Shown here: one piece after another, positions 39,245-50,668 of the stretch
How positions within the stretch are numbered: position 1 is the first letter of the stretch
How the letters are laid out: every line of letters starts with the position of its first letter
Origin: Achromobacter sp. UMC71
GTDB taxonomy: Bacteria; Pseudomonadota; Gammaproteobacteria; Burkholderiales; Burkholderiaceae_B
Length of the DNA stretch: 64,000 nucleotides
Direction of reading: 5' to 3'
Assembly: GCF_014170305.1 (NCBI RefSeq)
Contig: NZ_LZZT01000018.1
Span: 62,001 to 126,000 of the forward strand
The notes under the pieces: generated by a model
The model's input: the letters and a program-made list of their open reading frames with translations, nothing else
The model's database searches: none
What the model was told of the DNA's origin: nothing
Translations under genes and position numbers: made by a program

Positions 39245-41902
39245 ATGGATTCCTTTGCCAAGGAGACGCTTCCGGTATCGCTGGAAGAAGAGATGCGCCG
39301 CAGTTACCTCGATTACGCGATGAGCGTGATCGTTGGGCGGGCGCTACCGGATGTGCGGGACGGGCTCAAGCCTGTCCACCGGCGCGTGCTCTACGCGATG
39401 CACGAGTTGAACAACGACTGGAACCGCGCCTATAAAAAGTCCGCGCGTATCGTCGGGGACGTCATCGGTAAGTACCACCCCCACGGCGACCAGTCCGTCT
39501 ACGACACCATCGTCCGCATGGCGCAGGATTTCTCCATGCGCTACATGCTGGTCGACGGCCAGGGCAACTTCGGCTCCATCGACGGCGACAACGCTGCGGC
39601 GATGCGGTATACCGAAATCCGCCTGGCCAAGATCGCCCACGAACTGCTGGCCGACATCGACCAGGAGACGGTGGACTTCGGCCCCAACTACGACGGCAGC
39701 GAGCAAGAACCGCTGCTGCTGCCTTCGCGCCTGCCCAATCTGCTGGTCAACGGCAGCTCGGGCATTGCCGTGGGCATGGCCACCAACATTCCGCCCCACA
39801 ACCTCCAGGAAGTGGTCGACGGCTGCCTTTACTGCCTGCGCAATCCGGCTTGCACGGTCGATGAACTCATGGAGATCATCCCGGCGCCTGACTTCCCCAC
39901 GGGCGGCATCATCTACGGCATGTCCGGCGTGCGCGAAGGCTATCGCACGGGCCGCGGCCGCGTCATCATGCGCGCCAAGACCCACTTCGAGGACATGGAA
40001 AAGGGCAACCGCCAGGCCATCGTGGTCGACGCGATTCCCTACCAGGTCAACAAGAAGACGTTGCAGGAACGCATCGCCGAGCTGGTCAACGACAAGAAGA
40101 TCGAAGGCATCTCCGACATCCGCGACGAATCGGACAAGGACGGCATGCGCCTGGTCATCGAGCTCAAGCGCGGCGAGGTGCCCGAGGTTGTCCTGAACAA
40201 CCTCTACAAGAATACGCAGCTGCAGGACACCTTCGGGATGAACCTGGTGGCGCTGGTCGACGGCCAGCCCCGCCTGCTCAACCTGAAGCAGATGATCGAT
40301 TACTTCCTGCAGCATCGCCGCGAAGTGGTGACGCGCCGTACGGTGTTCCAGCTGCGCAAGGCCCGCGAACGCGGCCATGTGCTGGAAGGCCTGGCCGTGG
40401 CGCTGGCCAATATCGACGACTTCATCGCCATCATCAAAGCGGCGCCGACGCCCCCCGTCGCGCGCCAGGAACTGATGGCCAAGTCGTGGGATTCGTCGCT
40501 GGTGCGCGAAATGCTGTCGCGCGCCGACGGCGACACGCCGGGAGGCCGTGCTGCCTTCCGTCCCGAGGACCTGGGCGTGGAATTCGGCCTGCAAGGCGAC
40601 GGCATGTACCGCCTGAGCGACACGCAGGCTCAGGAAATCCTGAATATGCGCCTGCAGCGCCTGACCGGCCTGGAGCAGGACAAGATCGTCGGCGAATACA
40701 AGGACGTCATGTCCACCATCGCCGACCTGCTGGACATCCTGGCCCGTCCCGAGCGCATCACGACGATCATCGGCGAAGAACTGCAGGCCATCAAGGCCGA
40801 ATTCTCGACCAGCGCCAAAGATTCGCGCCGCTCGGACATCGAGCTGAACGCGACTGAACTCGACACCGAAGACCTGATCACGCCCACCGACATGGTCGTG
40901 ACGCTGTCGCATGGCGGCTACATCAAGAGCCAGCCCTTGTCCGAATACCGCTCGCAAAAGCGCGGCGGCCGCGGCAAGCAGGCGACCGCGATGAAGGAAA
41001 ACGACTGGATCGACCAGCTGTTCATCGCTAACACGCACGACTTCCTGCTGTGCTTCTCCAACCGCGGCCGCGTCTACTGGCTGAAGGTCTGGGAAGTGCC
41101 GCAAGGCACGCGCAATTCGCGTGGCAAGCCGATCGTCAACATGTTCCCGCTGGCTGACGGCGAGAAGATCACGGTGGTGCTGCCGGTCAAGGAATTCAGC
41201 GAAGACCACTACGTCTTCATGGCGACCTCGCGTGGCACGGTCAAGAAGACCCCGTTGTCCGACTTCTCCAACCCGCGCAAGGCCGGCATCATCGCTGTCG
41301 ACCTGGACGACGGCGACTACCTGATCGGCGCCGACCTCACCGACGGCAAGCACGACGTCATGCTGTTCTCGGACTCCGGCAAGGCCGTGCGTTTCGACGA
41401 AAACGACGTGCGTCCGATGGGCCGCAATGCCCGCGGCGTACGCGGCATGATGCTCGAAGACACGCAGAACGTCATCGCGCTGCTGGTTGCTGGCGACGAA
41501 ACCCAGACCGTGCTGACCGCCACCGAAAATGGTTATGGCAAGCGCACCCCGATTGGCGAGTACACGCGCCATGGCCGTGGCACCAAGGGCATGATCGCCA
41601 TCCAGACCAGCTCGCGCAACGGCAAGGTCGTCGGCGCCGTGCTGGTCATGCCTTCGGATGAAATCATGCTGATCACCACGGGCGGCGTGCTGGTTCGCAC
41701 CCGGGTCGCGGAAATCCGCGAAATGGGCCGTGCCACCCAGGGCGTCACCCTCATCAACGTCGACGACGGCAGCACGCTGTCCGGCGTGCGCCGTGTCGTG
41801 GAAAGCGATGCGGACGACGATGGCGAGGACCTGGAAGATGGCCAGGAAGACGGCGGCGACGACGCCGGTGCAGCAGATTCGACGGAACCTACGGAGCAAT
41901 AA
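39245..41902 (+). CDS. gyrA: DNA gyrase subunit A
   Basis: 885 residues. The start matches the conserved [20 protein letters not shown] and [17 protein letters not shown]. The quinolone-resistance region reads [19 protein letters not shown]: the position of E. coli Ser83 is Gln, Asp87 is kept. The catalytic Tyr lies in [14 protein letters not shown]. The C-terminal pinwheel has the GyrA box QKRGGRGK. An acidic tail (about 865-885) ends the protein. GyrA cuts and rejoins DNA during supercoiling. No SD precedes ATG 39245. Its stop overlaps the serC start (TAATG), so gyrase and serine synthesis genes are coupled. Confidence 0.97.
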   Translation: MDSFAKETLPVSLEEEMRRSYLDYAMSVIVGRALPDVRDGLKPVHRRVLYAMHELNNDWNRAYKKSARIVGDVIGKYHPHGDQSVYDTIVRMAQDFSMRYMLVDGQGNFGSIDGDNAAAMRYTEIRLAKIAHELLADIDQETVDFGPNYDGSEQEPLLLPSRLPNLLVNGSSGIAVGMATNIPPHNLQEVVDGCLYCLRNPACTVDELMEIIPAPDFPTGGIIYGMSGVREGYRTGRGRVIMRAKTHFEDMEKGNRQAIVVDAIPYQVNKKTLQERIAELVNDKKIEGISDIRDESDKDGMRLVIELKRGEVPEVVLNNLYKNTQLQDTFGMNLVALVDGQPRLLNLKQMIDYFLQHRREVVTRRTVFQLRKARERGHVLEGLAVALANIDDFIAIIKAAPTPPVARQELMAKSWDSSLVREMLSRADGDTPGGRAAFRPEDLGVEFGLQGDGMYRLSDTQAQEILNMRLQRLTGLEQDKIVGEYKDVMSTIADLLDILARPERITTIIGEELQAIKAEFSTSAKDSRRSDIELNATELDTEDLITPTDMVVTLSHGGYIKSQPLSEYRSQKRGGRGKQATAMKENDWIDQLFIANTHDFLLCFSNRGRVYWLKVWEVPQGTRNSRGKPIVNMFPLADGEKITVVLPVKEFSEDHYVFMATSRGTVKKTPLSDFSNPRKAGIIAVDLDDGDYLIGADLTDGKHDVMLFSDSGKAVRFDENDVRPMGRNARGVRGMMLEDTQNVIALLVAGDETQTVLTATENGYGKRTPIGEYTRHGRGTKGMIAIQTSSRNGKVVGAVLVMPSDEIMLITTGGVLVRTRVAEIREMGRATQGVTLINVDDGSTLSGVRRVVESDADDDGEDLEDGQEDGGDDAGAADSTEPTEQ

Positions 41903-43032
41903 TGGCCCGCCCCTGGAACTTCTCGGCTGGCCCCTCGGCCTTGCCCGAGGTGGTGCTGCAGCAAGCCGCTGCAGAAATGCTGGACTGGCACGGCAGCGGC
42001 ATGTCCGTGATGGAAATGAGCCATCGCGGCAAGCACTTCGTGCAGATCTGCGACGAGGCCGAAAATGATCTGCGCGATCTGCTCGGCCTGTCGCCGGACT
42101 ATGCCGTGATGTTCATGCAGGGCGGCGGTTCCGGTGAAAACGCCATTGTTCCGATGAATCTCATGGGCCGGCGCGGCGCACCCAAGGCCGACTTCGTCGT
42201 GACGGGCCATTGGTCCTCGCGTTCGTACAAGGAAGCCGGCCGCTACGGCGACACCCACGTCGCCGCCACCAGCGGCCAGGCCACCCAGCTGGACGGACGC
42301 GAACAAGCGCCGTTCAGCTGGGTGCCGCCGGTCGACACCTGGAAGGTGCGTCCCGAATCGGCCTACCTGCACCTGTGCAGCAACGAGACCATCGGCGGCG
42401 TCGAGTTCATGGACTGGCCCGACACGGCCGCGCTTGGCGCGCCCGATGTGCCGCTGGTCGTCGACGCGTCGTCGCATTTCCTATCGCGTCCTATGGACGT
42501 GAGCCGCTGCGGCATGATGTACGCGGGCGCCCAGAAAAACGCGGGTCCGGCCGGCGTCACCATGGTCATCGCCCGCCGCGACCTGATCGGCCACGCGCTG
42601 CCGATCTGCCCGTCGGCGTTCGATTACGCCAACGTCGCCGCGGATCACTCGCGCTACAACACGCCCCCCACCTTCGCGATCTACATCGCCGGATTGGTGT
42701 TCAAGTGGGTCAAGGCCAACGGCGGCGTCGCGGGCATGGAAGCGGCCAATCGGGCCAAGGCTGACTTGCTGTACGGCTACCTGGACAGCACCAGTTTCTA
42801 CCGCAACCCGATCCACGCGCCGGTGCGTTCGCGCATGAACGTGCCGTTCGTGCTGCGCGACGAGTCGCTCAACGACGCCTTCCTGCAAGGCGCCGACGCG
42901 GCCGGCCTGACCCAGCTCAAGGGCCACAAGAGCGTGGGCGGCATGCGCGCCTCGATCTATAACGCGGTGCCGCTGGCTGGCGTGGCCGCGCTGGTTGAAT
43001 ACCTGAAGGAATTCGAGCGCCGTTATGGATGA
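41902..43032 (+). CDS. serC: phosphoserine aminotransferase
   Basis: 376 residues. [17 protein letters not shown], then [26 protein letters not shown], and the PLP-lysine segment [14 protein letters not shown]. SerC transaminates 3-phosphohydroxypyruvate in serine synthesis and also acts in pyridoxal phosphate synthesis. It is joined to gyrA by a TAATG overlap and its last codons overlap pheA by 8 bases, placing it inside a long supraoperon. Confidence 0.97.
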   Translation: MARPWNFSAGPSALPEVVLQQAAAEMLDWHGSGMSVMEMSHRGKHFVQICDEAENDLRDLLGLSPDYAVMFMQGGGSGENAIVPMNLMGRRGAPKADFVVTGHWSSRSYKEAGRYGDTHVAATSGQATQLDGREQAPFSWVPPVDTWKVRPESAYLHLCSNETIGGVEFMDWPDTAALGAPDVPLVVDASSHFLSRPMDVSRCGMMYAGAQKNAGPAGVTMVIARRDLIGHALPICPSAFDYANVAADHSRYNTPPTFAIYIAGLVFKWVKANGGVAGMEAANRAKADLLYGYLDSTSFYRNPIHAPVRSRMNVPFVLRDESLNDAFLQGADAAGLTQLKGHKSVGGMRASIYNAVPLAGVAALVEYLKEFERRYG

Positions 43033-44110
43033 CGATCTGCAGCGCAAGCTGCGCCCCTTGCGCGACCGCATCGACGCGCTCGATGCTCAAATCCTGGATC
43101 TCCTGTCGCAGCGCGCCCGCGCCGCGCAGGAAGTGGGCGAAGCCAAGCACGCGGCGCATGCCGACGGCCCGGTGCTGCGTCCCGAGCGCGAAGCCGAAGT
43201 GATCCGGCGCTTGCAGCAACTGAACCCCGGCCCGTTTCCGGCCGCGGGCGTGGCTTCCGTCTGGACTGAAATCATCTCGGCCTGTCGTGGCCTCGAGCGC
43301 GGCATGACCGTCGCCTACCTGGGGCCGCAAGGCTCGTTTTCCGAGCAGGCCGCGCTGGAGCATTTCGGCCACGCGGTGCAGAAGCTGCCGTGCGTGTCGT
43401 TCGATGAAGTCTTCCGCGCTGTCGAGGCCGGGCAGGCTGACGTCGGCATGGTGCCGGTCGAGAACTCCACCGAAGGCGCGGTCAACCGCAGCCTGGACCT
43501 GCTGCTCAACACCCCGCTGCGGATCCTGGGCGAGCGTTCGCTGGTGATCCGCCATTGCCTGATGTCGCAGTCGGGCAATATGGACGGCATCAAGACGATT
43601 TCCGCGCACCCGCAGGCGCTGGCGCAGTGCCAGGGCTGGCTGACGCGCAATTATCCCGACCTGGAACGCGTGGCCGCGGCCAGCAATTCCGAAGCCGCGC
43701 GCGTCGCGGCAGCCGATCCGACCATTGCCGCGATCGCCGGTGAAGTGGCCGCGCCAGCCTGGAACCTGCAGGTTGTCAGCGCCGGCATCCAGGACGATCC
43801 GCACAACCGCACGCGTTTCCTGGCTATCGGCAACATCGAGCCGCTGGTCAGCGGCAAGGACAAGACCAGCCTGATTCTGGCCGTGCCCAACCGTGCTGGC
43901 GCGGTCTACGAAATGCTGGCGCCGCTGGCAGCCAACGGCGTGTCCATGACGCGCTTCGAGTCGCGGCCGGCACGTACCGGCGAGTGGGAATATTATTTCT
44001 ACGTCGATGTCCTCGGGCATCGCAATGATCCGAATGTCGCGCTCGCGCTGGATACCCTGCGGGCGCAGGTTGCCTACCTGAAAGTGCTGGGTTCCTACCC
44101 GGCGCCGTGA
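43025..44110 (+). CDS. pheA: bifunctional chorismate mutase / prephenate dehydratase
   Basis: 361 residues. An AroQ chorismate mutase domain (about 5-90; [20 protein letters not shown]), a prephenate dehydratase domain (about 95-270; [39 protein letters not shown], with the TRF segment NRTRFLAIG) and a C-terminal ACT domain whose ESRP motif ([18 protein letters not shown]) mediates Phe feedback. It makes phenylpyruvate for phenylalanine. The start lies within the end of serC; hisC follows after 7 bases. Confidence 0.96.
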   Translation: MDDDLQRKLRPLRDRIDALDAQILDLLSQRARAAQEVGEAKHAAHADGPVLRPEREAEVIRRLQQLNPGPFPAAGVASVWTEIISACRGLERGMTVAYLGPQGSFSEQAALEHFGHAVQKLPCVSFDEVFRAVEAGQADVGMVPVENSTEGAVNRSLDLLLNTPLRILGERSLVIRHCLMSQSGNMDGIKTISAHPQALAQCQGWLTRNYPDLERVAAASNSEAARVAAADPTIAAIAGEVAAPAWNLQVVSAGIQDDPHNRTRFLAIGNIEPLVSGKDKTSLILAVPNRAGAVYEMLAPLAANGVSMTRFESRPARTGEWEYYFYVDVLGHRNDPNVALALDTLRAQVAYLKVLGSYPAP

Positions 44111-44117
44111 GCCTTCC

Positions 44118-45239
44118 ATGACCAACACCACCAAGCCCCTCGCCGCTCCCGCGCACGTCAGCGCCATCGCGCCTTACCAGGCGGGCAAGCCCATCGAAGA
44201 ACTGGCCCGTGAGTTCGGGCTGGATCCGGCCGGCATCGTCAAGCTGGCGTCCAACGAAAACCCGCTGGGCATGCCCCAGTCGGCGCGCGCGGCCATGCTG
44301 GCCGCGGCCGAATCGCTGGCTCGCTACCCGGATCCCAACGGCTTCGACCTGAAGGCCGCGCTGGCCAAGCGCTACGACGTGCCGATGAACTGGATCACGT
44401 TGGGCAACGGCTCCAACGACATCCTGGAAATCGCCGCGCTGGCGCTGCTGGAGCCGGGCGCTTCGGCGGTCTACGCGCAGCATTCGTTCGCCGTCTACCG
44501 CCTGGCGACCCAGGCCCGCGGCGCGCGCCACATCGTGGTGCCCGCGCAAGACTACGGCCATGACCTGGACGCCATGTTCGAGGCCATCGCCGACGACACG
44601 CGCCTGCTGTTCATCGCCAATCCGAACAACCCCACCGGCACTTTCGTGCCGGGCGACAAGGTGGCGGCGTTCCTGGAGCGCGTCCACGCCGTGCACGGCG
44701 ACCGCGTCACGGTGGTGCTGGACGAGGCCTACAACGAATACCTGGATCCGGAGCACCGCTTCGACAGTACCGCGCTGGTGCGCCGCTATCCCAACCTGAT
44801 CGTTTCGCGCACGTTCTCCAAGGCCTACGGCCTGGCGGGCCTGCGAGTGGGCTTCGCGGTGGCGCAGCCAGCCCTGACCGACCTGCTCAATCGCGTGCGC
44901 CAGCCGTTCAACGTCAACACCTTGGCGCAAGCCGCCGCCGTGGCCGCATTGAGTGATGCCGCCTATCTGGAAGAGGCCTACACGTCCAACAAGGCCGGCA
45001 AGGCGCAGCTGTGCGCGGCGTTCGACCAGCTCAAGCTGCGCTATGTGCCTAGCTACGGCAACTTCGTGCTGGTGCATGTGGGCGATGCCCCGCGTATCAA
45101 CCTGGCGCTGCTCAAGCGCGGCGTCATCGTGCGCCCGGTGGCCGGCGACGGCCTGCCCGAATGGCTGCGCGTGTCTATCGGCCTGCCGCAAGAGAACGCC
45201 CGCTTCATCGATGCGCTGACCGCTATCCTGTCCGAATGA
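44118..45239 (+). CDS. hisC: histidinol-phosphate/aromatic aminotransferase (HisC type)
   Basis: 373 residues. Class I/II aminotransferase: VKLASNENPLGMPQSA, YPDPNGFDLKAAL, FIANPNNPTGTF, VVLDEAYNEYLDP and the PLP-Lys motif SRTFSKAYGLAGLRVG. HisC enzymes act in histidine synthesis, but copies sitting between pheA and tyrA commonly serve as the aromatic aminotransferase for Phe and Tyr. Its stop overlaps the tyrA start (ATGA). No other his gene is present, supporting an aromatic role by context. Confidence 0.9.
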   Translation: MTNTTKPLAAPAHVSAIAPYQAGKPIEELAREFGLDPAGIVKLASNENPLGMPQSARAAMLAAAESLARYPDPNGFDLKAALAKRYDVPMNWITLGNGSNDILEIAALALLEPGASAVYAQHSFAVYRLATQARGARHIVVPAQDYGHDLDAMFEAIADDTRLLFIANPNNPTGTFVPGDKVAAFLERVHAVHGDRVTVVLDEAYNEYLDPEHRFDSTALVRRYPNLIVSRTFSKAYGLAGLRVGFAVAQPALTDLLNRVRQPFNVNTLAQAAAVAALSDAAYLEEAYTSNKAGKAQLCAAFDQLKLRYVPSYGNFVLVHVGDAPRINLALLKRGVIVRPVAGDGLPEWLRVSIGLPQENARFIDALTAILSE

Positions 45240-46138
45240 ACGGCGCTTCCTCTACGCCAGATCAGGGGGCCGCTGGCCCCCTGATTCCTGTGCTGGCCGT
45301 GGTGGGCGTCGGGCTGATCGGCGGATCCTTCGCCGCGGCCTTGCGCCGGGCTGGGCAGGTGGGGCGGGTGCTGGGAGTAGGGCGCAATGCGCAATCCCTG
45401 GCACGCGCCGTTGAACTCGGCCTGATCGACGAAGCCGTCAGCGCCGAAACGGCCGCCGCCCGCGCCGACCTGATTTTCCTGGCCACGCCGGTGGGCGGCC
45501 TGCAGGACGTGCTGGCGCGCATGCTGCCGCATCTGCCGGACACCACGGTGCTGACCGACGGCGGCAGCACCAAGGCCGAAGTCGTGGCGGCTGCAAGGAC
45601 GGCGCTGGGGGATCGCATCGGTCAGTTCGTACCCGGCCATCCCATCGCCGGCGCCGAACGCACCGGGCCAGAGGCGGCCGACTCCGCGCTGTACCGCGGC
45701 CGTTGCGTCATTCTCACGCCGCAAGCCGAAAATGCCGCTTCGGCCGTCGCGCTCGTGCGCGCTGCCTGGCAGGCCTGCGGCGCCGAGGTGATCGACATGG
45801 ACGCCGGCGCGCACGACCGTGTGCTGGCGTCGGTCAGCCACTTGCCGCATTTGCTGTCGGCCGTCTATATGGAGCAGGTGGCGACCGCCGCCGATGCCGC
45901 GACGCGGCTGGCGCTGGCAGGCAGCGGCTTTCGTGATTTCACCCGCATCGCGGCAGGCTCGCCCGAGATGTGGCGCGATATTTTTCTGTCCAACCGCGAC
46001 GCCATGCTGACCGAACTGGCGGCCGTGCGCGCGGTGCTGGATCGCGCCGAGCGCGCGATTGGCGAGGGTGATGGCGCGGCCTTGCTGGCGCTGTTGGATA
46101 CCGCGGCGCAGGCGCGTCGCAATTGGCGCAAGGAGTAG
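45236..46138 (+). CDS. tyrA: prephenate dehydrogenase family protein
   Basis: 300 residues. N-terminal NAD(P)-binding fold with [43 protein letters not shown] and the helical domain motif [33 protein letters not shown]. Converts prephenate (or arogenate) to 4-hydroxyphenylpyruvate (or Tyr). There is no fused chorismate mutase, unlike E. coli TyrA. The ATG overlaps the hisC stop; aroA follows 5 bases after the stop. Confidence 0.94.
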   Translation: MNGASSTPDQGAAGPLIPVLAVVGVGLIGGSFAAALRRAGQVGRVLGVGRNAQSLARAVELGLIDEAVSAETAAARADLIFLATPVGGLQDVLARMLPHLPDTTVLTDGGSTKAEVVAAARTALGDRIGQFVPGHPIAGAERTGPEAADSALYRGRCVILTPQAENAASAVALVRAAWQACGAEVIDMDAGAHDRVLASVSHLPHLLSAVYMEQVATAADAATRLALAGSGFRDFTRIAAGSPEMWRDIFLSNRDAMLTELAAVRAVLDRAERAIGEGDGAALLALLDTAAQARRNWRKE

Positions 46139-46143
46139 CTGAA

Positions 46144-47466
46144 ATGGGCGCGTTGCCTTTCCTGGATCTGCCGCGCGTGCGGCGTGCGCAGGGCGTCATG
46201 GCCCTGCCTGGTTCCAAGAGCATTTCCAACCGGGTGTTGCTGCTGGCGGCGATTGCCGACGGCGGCACCACGATCACCGGCTTGCTGGATTCCGACGATA
46301 CCCGCGTGATGCTGGCCGCGCTGCGCCAGTTGGGCGTGCAAGTGTCCGAGCTGAACGAAGGGCAGGTCACCGTGCAGGGCGTCAGCCGCTTTCCGGTGGA
46401 CGCTGCGGACCTGTTCATGGGCAACGCCGGCACCGCGATCCGGCCGCTGACGGCCGCGCTGGCGCTGATGGGCGGCGATTATCGCCTGTCGGGCGTGGCG
46501 CGCATGCACGAGCGTCCCATCGGCGACCTGGTGGATGCGCTGACGGCGCTGGGCGCGCGCATTGATTACCTGGGGCAGCCCGGCTATCCGCCGTTGCGCA
46601 TCGGCCGCGGCCAGATCGCCGCGCCGGCGGTGACCCAGGTGCAGGGCTCCGTCTCCAGCCAGTTCCTGACTGCCTTGCTGCTGGCCGCGCCGCTGCAGGC
46701 GGGCCAGAGCGGCCAGCCCGTCGTCATCGAAGTGACCGGCGAGCTGATCTCCAAGCCCTATATCGAGATCACCCTGAACCTGATGGCGCGCTTCGGCGTA
46801 ACGGTGCGGCGTGACGGCTGGAGCCGCTTCACTGTCGAAGGCGGCGCACGCTACCGCAGCCCGGGCAAGATTGCCGTGGAAGGCGATGCGTCGACGGCTT
46901 CGTATTTCCTGGCGCTGGGCGCGATCGGCGGCGGTCCGCTGCGGGTGACGGGTGTGGACGCCGACAGCATCCAGGGCGATGTGAGGTTCGCCGACACACT
47001 GGCGGCCATGGGGGCCTCGGTGACCTATGGCGACGGCTGGATCGAGGTGACCGGCGTGCAGGTGGCCGAGGGCGGGCGCCTGAAGGCCTTCGACACCGAC
47101 TTCAACCTGATCCCCGACGCGGCGATGACTGCGGCGGCGCTGGCCCTGTACGCCGACGGCCCGTGCCGCCTGCGCAACATCGGCAGCTGGCGCGTCAAGG
47201 AAACCGACCGTATCCACGCCATGCAGACCGAGCTGGAAAAGCTGGGTGCGCAAGTGGAATCGGGGCCGGATTGGCTGCGCGTGACGCCGCCGGCGCAAGG
47301 CGCCTGGCGCGACGCCCATATCGGCACCTGGGACGACCACCGCATGGCAATGTGCTTTTCACTGGCCGCTTTCGGCCCGGCGGCGGTGCGTATTCTGGAT
47401 CCAGGGTGCGTCAGCAAGACTTTCCCGGGTTACTTTGATATTTATGCGAACCTGGTGTCGGCGTAA
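46144..47466 (+). CDS. aroA: EPSP synthase (3-phosphoshikimate 1-carboxyvinyltransferase)
   Basis: 440 residues from ATG 46144. [35 protein letters not shown], the [14 protein letters not shown] segment, [16 protein letters not shown] and [15 protein letters not shown] are all present. AroA joins shikimate-3-phosphate with PEP in the shikimate pathway. The sequence has the Gly of NAGTA intact, so class I glyphosate-sensitive type. In operon with tyrA (5-base gap) and cmk (42 bases later). Confidence 0.96.
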   Translation: MGALPFLDLPRVRRAQGVMALPGSKSISNRVLLLAAIADGGTTITGLLDSDDTRVMLAALRQLGVQVSELNEGQVTVQGVSRFPVDAADLFMGNAGTAIRPLTAALALMGGDYRLSGVARMHERPIGDLVDALTALGARIDYLGQPGYPPLRIGRGQIAAPAVTQVQGSVSSQFLTALLLAAPLQAGQSGQPVVIEVTGELISKPYIEITLNLMARFGVTVRRDGWSRFTVEGGARYRSPGKIAVEGDASTASYFLALGAIGGGPLRVTGVDADSIQGDVRFADTLAAMGASVTYGDGWIEVTGVQVAEGGRLKAFDTDFNLIPDAAMTAAALALYADGPCRLRNIGSWRVKETDRIHAMQTELEKLGAQVESGPDWLRVTPPAQGAWRDAHIGTWDDHRMAMCFSLAAFGPAAVRILDPGCVSKTFPGYFDIYANLVSA

Positions 47467-47508
47467 CGCACCCGGGTTTGCTCATGGGCCGCGGCCCCTT
47501 TCTTGTAC

Positions 47509-48189
47509 ATGACTTCGACAGATTCAACCGTGACCTCCACCGCTCCGGTCATCACCATTGACGGCCCCACTGCGTCGGGCAAGGGCACCGTCGCCCACCG
47601 TGTCGCCAAAGCGTTGGGCTGGGCGGTGCTGGACAGCGGTGCGCTCTACCGGCTGACGGCCCTGGCCGCGCTCAAGCGCGGTGTGGACGCCGCCGACGAG
47701 CCTGCGGTGGCGCGCGTGGCCGAGACGCTGGACGTGCGTTTTGACGGCCCTCATGTCTACCTCCAGGGTGCCGATGTCGGCCACGAGATCCGGCGCGAGG
47801 AAGTCGGCAATTTCGCTTCCCGCGTGGCCGCTTTCCCTGGCGTGCGCCAGGCCTTGCTCGAGCGTCAACGCGCGTTTCGCCTGCCGCCGGGGCTGGTGGC
47901 CGACGGCCGCGACATGGGTACGGTGGTGTTCCCCGATGCGTCCCTGAAAGTGTTCCTGGTGGCCGACGTGGTCGCCCGGGCCGAGCGGCGGCGTAAGCAG
48001 TTGATCGAAAAGGGAATTTCTGCTAATCTTGATGACCTTCTGCGAGACATGCGTGAGCGGGATGCCCGAGACACGCAGCGCGCCACGGCGCCTTTGGCTC
48101 CTGCAGCAGATGCGCGAGTGCTGGATTCGTCAGATCTGACGATTGCGGAAACCGTGCAAGCAATACTGGATTTCTGGCAAAGCGCTTAG
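47509..48189 (+). CDS. cmk: cytidylate kinase
   Basis: 226 residues from ATG 47509 (TTG at 47503 is an alternative). P-loop [33 protein letters not shown], the [14 protein letters not shown] segment and [10 protein letters not shown] lid. Phosphorylates CMP/dCMP. The linkage aroA-cmk-rpsA is widely conserved in proteobacteria. It is followed by a 257-base leader before rpsA. Confidence 0.95.
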   Translation: MTSTDSTVTSTAPVITIDGPTASGKGTVAHRVAKALGWAVLDSGALYRLTALAALKRGVDAADEPAVARVAETLDVRFDGPHVYLQGADVGHEIRREEVGNFASRVAAFPGVRQALLERQRAFRLPPGLVADGRDMGTVVFPDASLKVFLVADVVARAERRRKQLIEKGISANLDDLLRDMRERDARDTQRATAPLAPAADARVLDSSDLTIAETVQAILDFWQSA

Positions 48190-48191
48190 TT

Positions 48192-48235
48192 TTTTAAAGC
48201 CCGAGCTTTTAAAGCCCGTTTATTTTCAAAGCCCG
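48192..48235 (+). repeat. three tandem TTTTnAAAGCCCG repeats in the rpsA leader
   Basis: Copies begin at about 48192, 48207 and 48223 with a period of 15-16 bases; the shared core is AAAGCCCG. They lie between cmk and rpsA, possibly in the rpsA mRNA leader, where S1 autoregulation would act. Confidence 0.6.
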
Positions 48236-48446
48236 TTTCTTAGGAACCCCGTTCTTGAAAATGGTGCTTGGCGCCCCGTCCGAGATCTTCTGATTTTTTC
48301 TTATAGGCCCTGCGCTCGCCAGGCGACACCCCCACGGGACACCCCGCAAGGGCAAACCGGCAGGCAGGTATTTTGACTCCACTGTGGCGGGCAATCCGCT
48401 GCGGTGTGTTCTTAACGGCCATTTCGGCCCAATGGATTTCAACCCC

Positions 48447-50159
48447 ATGTCTTCCGTTTCCACTACCGCCGCCGGCGGCGAAAGCTTCGCCGACCTTTTC
48501 GCACAAAGCCTCAAGAGCCAGGACATGAAGTCCGGCGAGGTCATCAGCGCCGAAGTCGTGCGCGTCGACCATAATTTCGTCGTCGTCAACGCCGGCCTGA
48601 AGTCCGAAGCGCTGATCCCCCTGGAAGAGTTCCTGAATGACCAGGGCGAGCTCGAAGTGCAACCCGGCGATTTCGTCTCGGTGGCCATCGATTCCCTGGA
48701 AAACGGCTACGGCGACACGATCCTGTCGCGTGACCGCGCCAAGCGCCTGTCGGCCTGGCTGCAACTGGAAAAGGCCCTGGAAAACGGCGAGCTGGTTACC
48801 GGCACCATCACCGGCAAGGTGAAGGGCGGCCTGACCGTCATGACCAACGGCATCCGCGCGTTCCTGCCGGGTTCGCTGGTGGATCTGCGTCCGGTCAAGG
48901 ACACCACCCCGTACGAAGGCAAGACCCTCGAATTCAAGGTCATCAAGCTCGACCGCAAGCGCAACAACGTCGTGCTGTCGCGTCGCCAGGTGCTGGAAGC
49001 CAGCATGGGCGAAGAGCGTCAAAAGCTGCTCGAAACCCTGCACGAAGGTGCCGTGGTCAAGGGCGTGGTCAAGAACATCACCGACTACGGCGCGTTCGTG
49101 GACCTGGGCGGTATCGACGGCCTGCTGCACATCACCGACATGGCCTGGCGCCGTGTGCGTCACCCCTCCGAAGTCCTGCAAGTGGGTCAGGAAGTCGAAG
49201 CCAAGGTCCTCAAGTTCGACCAGGAAAAGAGCCGCGTCTCGCTGGGCGTCAAGCAACTGGGCGAAGATCCGTGGGTGGGTCTGGCTCGTCGCTACCCGCA
49301 AGGCACCCGCCTGTTCGGCAAGGTCACGAACCTCACCGACTACGGCGCGTTCGTTGAAGTCGAAGCCGGCATCGAAGGCCTGGTGCACGTCTCCGAAATG
49401 GACTGGACCAACAAGAACGTCGATCCGCGCAAGGTCGTGACCCTGGGCGAAGAAGTCGAAGTCATGGTCCTGGAAATCGACGAAGACCGTCGTCGTATCT
49501 CGCTGGGCATGAAGCAGTGCCGTCAGAACCCGTGGGAAGAGTTCGCCACCAACTTCAAGCGTGGTGACAAGGTCCGCGGCGCCATCAAGTCGATCACCGA
49601 CTTCGGCGTGTTCGTCGGCCTGCCCGGCGGCATCGATGGCCTGGTTCACCTGTCCGACCTGTCGTGGACGGAAACCGGCGAAGAAGCCGTGCGCAACTTC
49701 AAGAAGGGCGACGAGATCGAAGCCGTGGTTCTGGGCATCGATACCGACAAGGAACGCATCTCGCTGGGCATCAAGCAGCTGGAAGGCGACCCCTTCAACA
49801 ACTTCGTTGCCACGTTCGACAAGGGCGCCGTGGTTCCGGGCACCATCAAGTCGGTCGAAGCCAAGGGCGCCGTCGTGACGCTGTCCGTGGACGTCGAAGG
49901 CTACCTGCGCGCTTCCGAGATCTCCTCGGGCCGCGTCGAAGATGCCACCACCGTCCTGAACGCCGGCGAAAACATCGAAGCCATGATCGTCAACATCGAC
50001 CGCAAGACGCGTTCGATCCAGCTGTCGATCAAGGCCCGTGACAACGCCGAAACCGCCGAAACGATCCAGCGCATGTCCGACGCCAGCGCTTCGTCCGGTA
50101 CCACCAACCTCGGCGCGCTGCTGAAGGCCAAGCTGGACCAACAGCGCAACGACGGTTAA
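48447..50159 (+). CDS. rpsA: 30S ribosomal protein S1
   Basis: 570 residues from ATG 48447 ([20 protein letters not shown]); an in-frame ATG at 48432 would add five residues. It has six S1 (OB-fold) repeats, each with a variation of [23 protein letters not shown], and a flexible end [15 protein letters not shown]1 binds mRNA and allows initiation on weak SDs. Codon use is strongly biased, as expected for a highly expressed gene. It is followed within 4 bases by ihfB. Confidence 0.97.
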   Translation: MSSVSTTAAGGESFADLFAQSLKSQDMKSGEVISAEVVRVDHNFVVVNAGLKSEALIPLEEFLNDQGELEVQPGDFVSVAIDSLENGYGDTILSRDRAKRLSAWLQLEKALENGELVTGTITGKVKGGLTVMTNGIRAFLPGSLVDLRPVKDTTPYEGKTLEFKVIKLDRKRNNVVLSRRQVLEASMGEERQKLLETLHEGAVVKGVVKNITDYGAFVDLGGIDGLLHITDMAWRRVRHPSEVLQVGQEVEAKVLKFDQEKSRVSLGVKQLGEDPWVGLARRYPQGTRLFGKVTNLTDYGAFVEVEAGIEGLVHVSEMDWTNKNVDPRKVVTLGEEVEVMVLEIDEDRRRISLGMKQCRQNPWEEFATNFKRGDKVRGAIKSITDFGVFVGLPGGIDGLVHLSDLSWTETGEEAVRNFKKGDEIEAVVLGIDTDKERISLGIKQLEGDPFNNFVATFDKGAVVPGTIKSVEAKGAVVTLSVDVEGYLRASEISSGRVEDATTVLNAGENIEAMIVNIDRKTRSIQLSIKARDNAETAETIQRMSDASASSGTTNLGALLKAKLDQQRNDG

Positions 50160-50162
50160 TTC

Positions 50163-50522
50163 GTGACCAAGTCGGAGCTGATCGCCGCCTTGGCGGCCCG
50201 CTATCCTCAGCTGGCCGCCCGCGACACCGATTACGCGGTCAAGACCGTGCTCGACGCAATGACCCAGGCCCTGGCCTCGGGTCAGCGCATCGAGATCCGC
50301 GGTTTTGGCAGCTTCTCGCTGTCGCAGCGGTCTCCCCGCATTGGCCGCAATCCGAAGTCCGGCGAACAAGTGCTGGTGCCTGGTAAACAGGTGCCACACT
50401 TCAAGGCGGGCAAGGAATTGCGCGAGCGGGTGGACTTGGTCGGCGGCAATGACGAGGACGCTCAATCCTCTGGATCGAGTGAACCGATGCCGTCCATGGC
50501 GAGTCTTCACGCCATGCATTGA
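50163..50522 (+). CDS. ihfB: integration host factor subunit beta
   Basis: 119 residues from a GTG start. [17 protein letters not shown], then [27 protein letters not shown] (the DNA-bending beta arms with the intercalating Pro in RNPKSG) and [15 protein letters not shown]. coli IhfB has 94 residues; this one has about 25 extra polar residues ([14 protein letters not shown]) at the C-terminus, typical of relatives in this group. IHF bends DNA and assists transcription, replication and recombination. It lies 3 bases after rpsA and ends in a strong terminator. Confidence 0.95.
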   Translation: MTKSELIAALAARYPQLAARDTDYAVKTVLDAMTQALASGQRIEIRGFGSFSLSQRSPRIGRNPKSGEQVLVPGKQVPHFKAGKELRERVDLVGGNDEDAQSSGSSEPMPSMASLHAMH

Positions 50523-50570
50523 CAGCACGGACAGCAAGGCTGCCTTCGGGCAGATCGGACCGCGAACAAC

Positions 50571-50602
50571 GCCCCTTGAGCAATCAAGGGGCTTTGTTTT
50601 TT
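50571..50602 (+). terminator. intrinsic terminator after ihfB
   Basis: GCCCCTTGA / TCAAGGGGC stem (9 bp) with a GCAA tetraloop and TTTGTTTTTT tail. Ends the gyrA-ihfB supraoperon. Confidence 0.93.
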
Positions 50603-50668
50603 GGGGCCTCCCTTGAGTAGTGGAGGTCGCTTACAATTGACCCTCTTGAATACTTAGGAGCATGCGTC

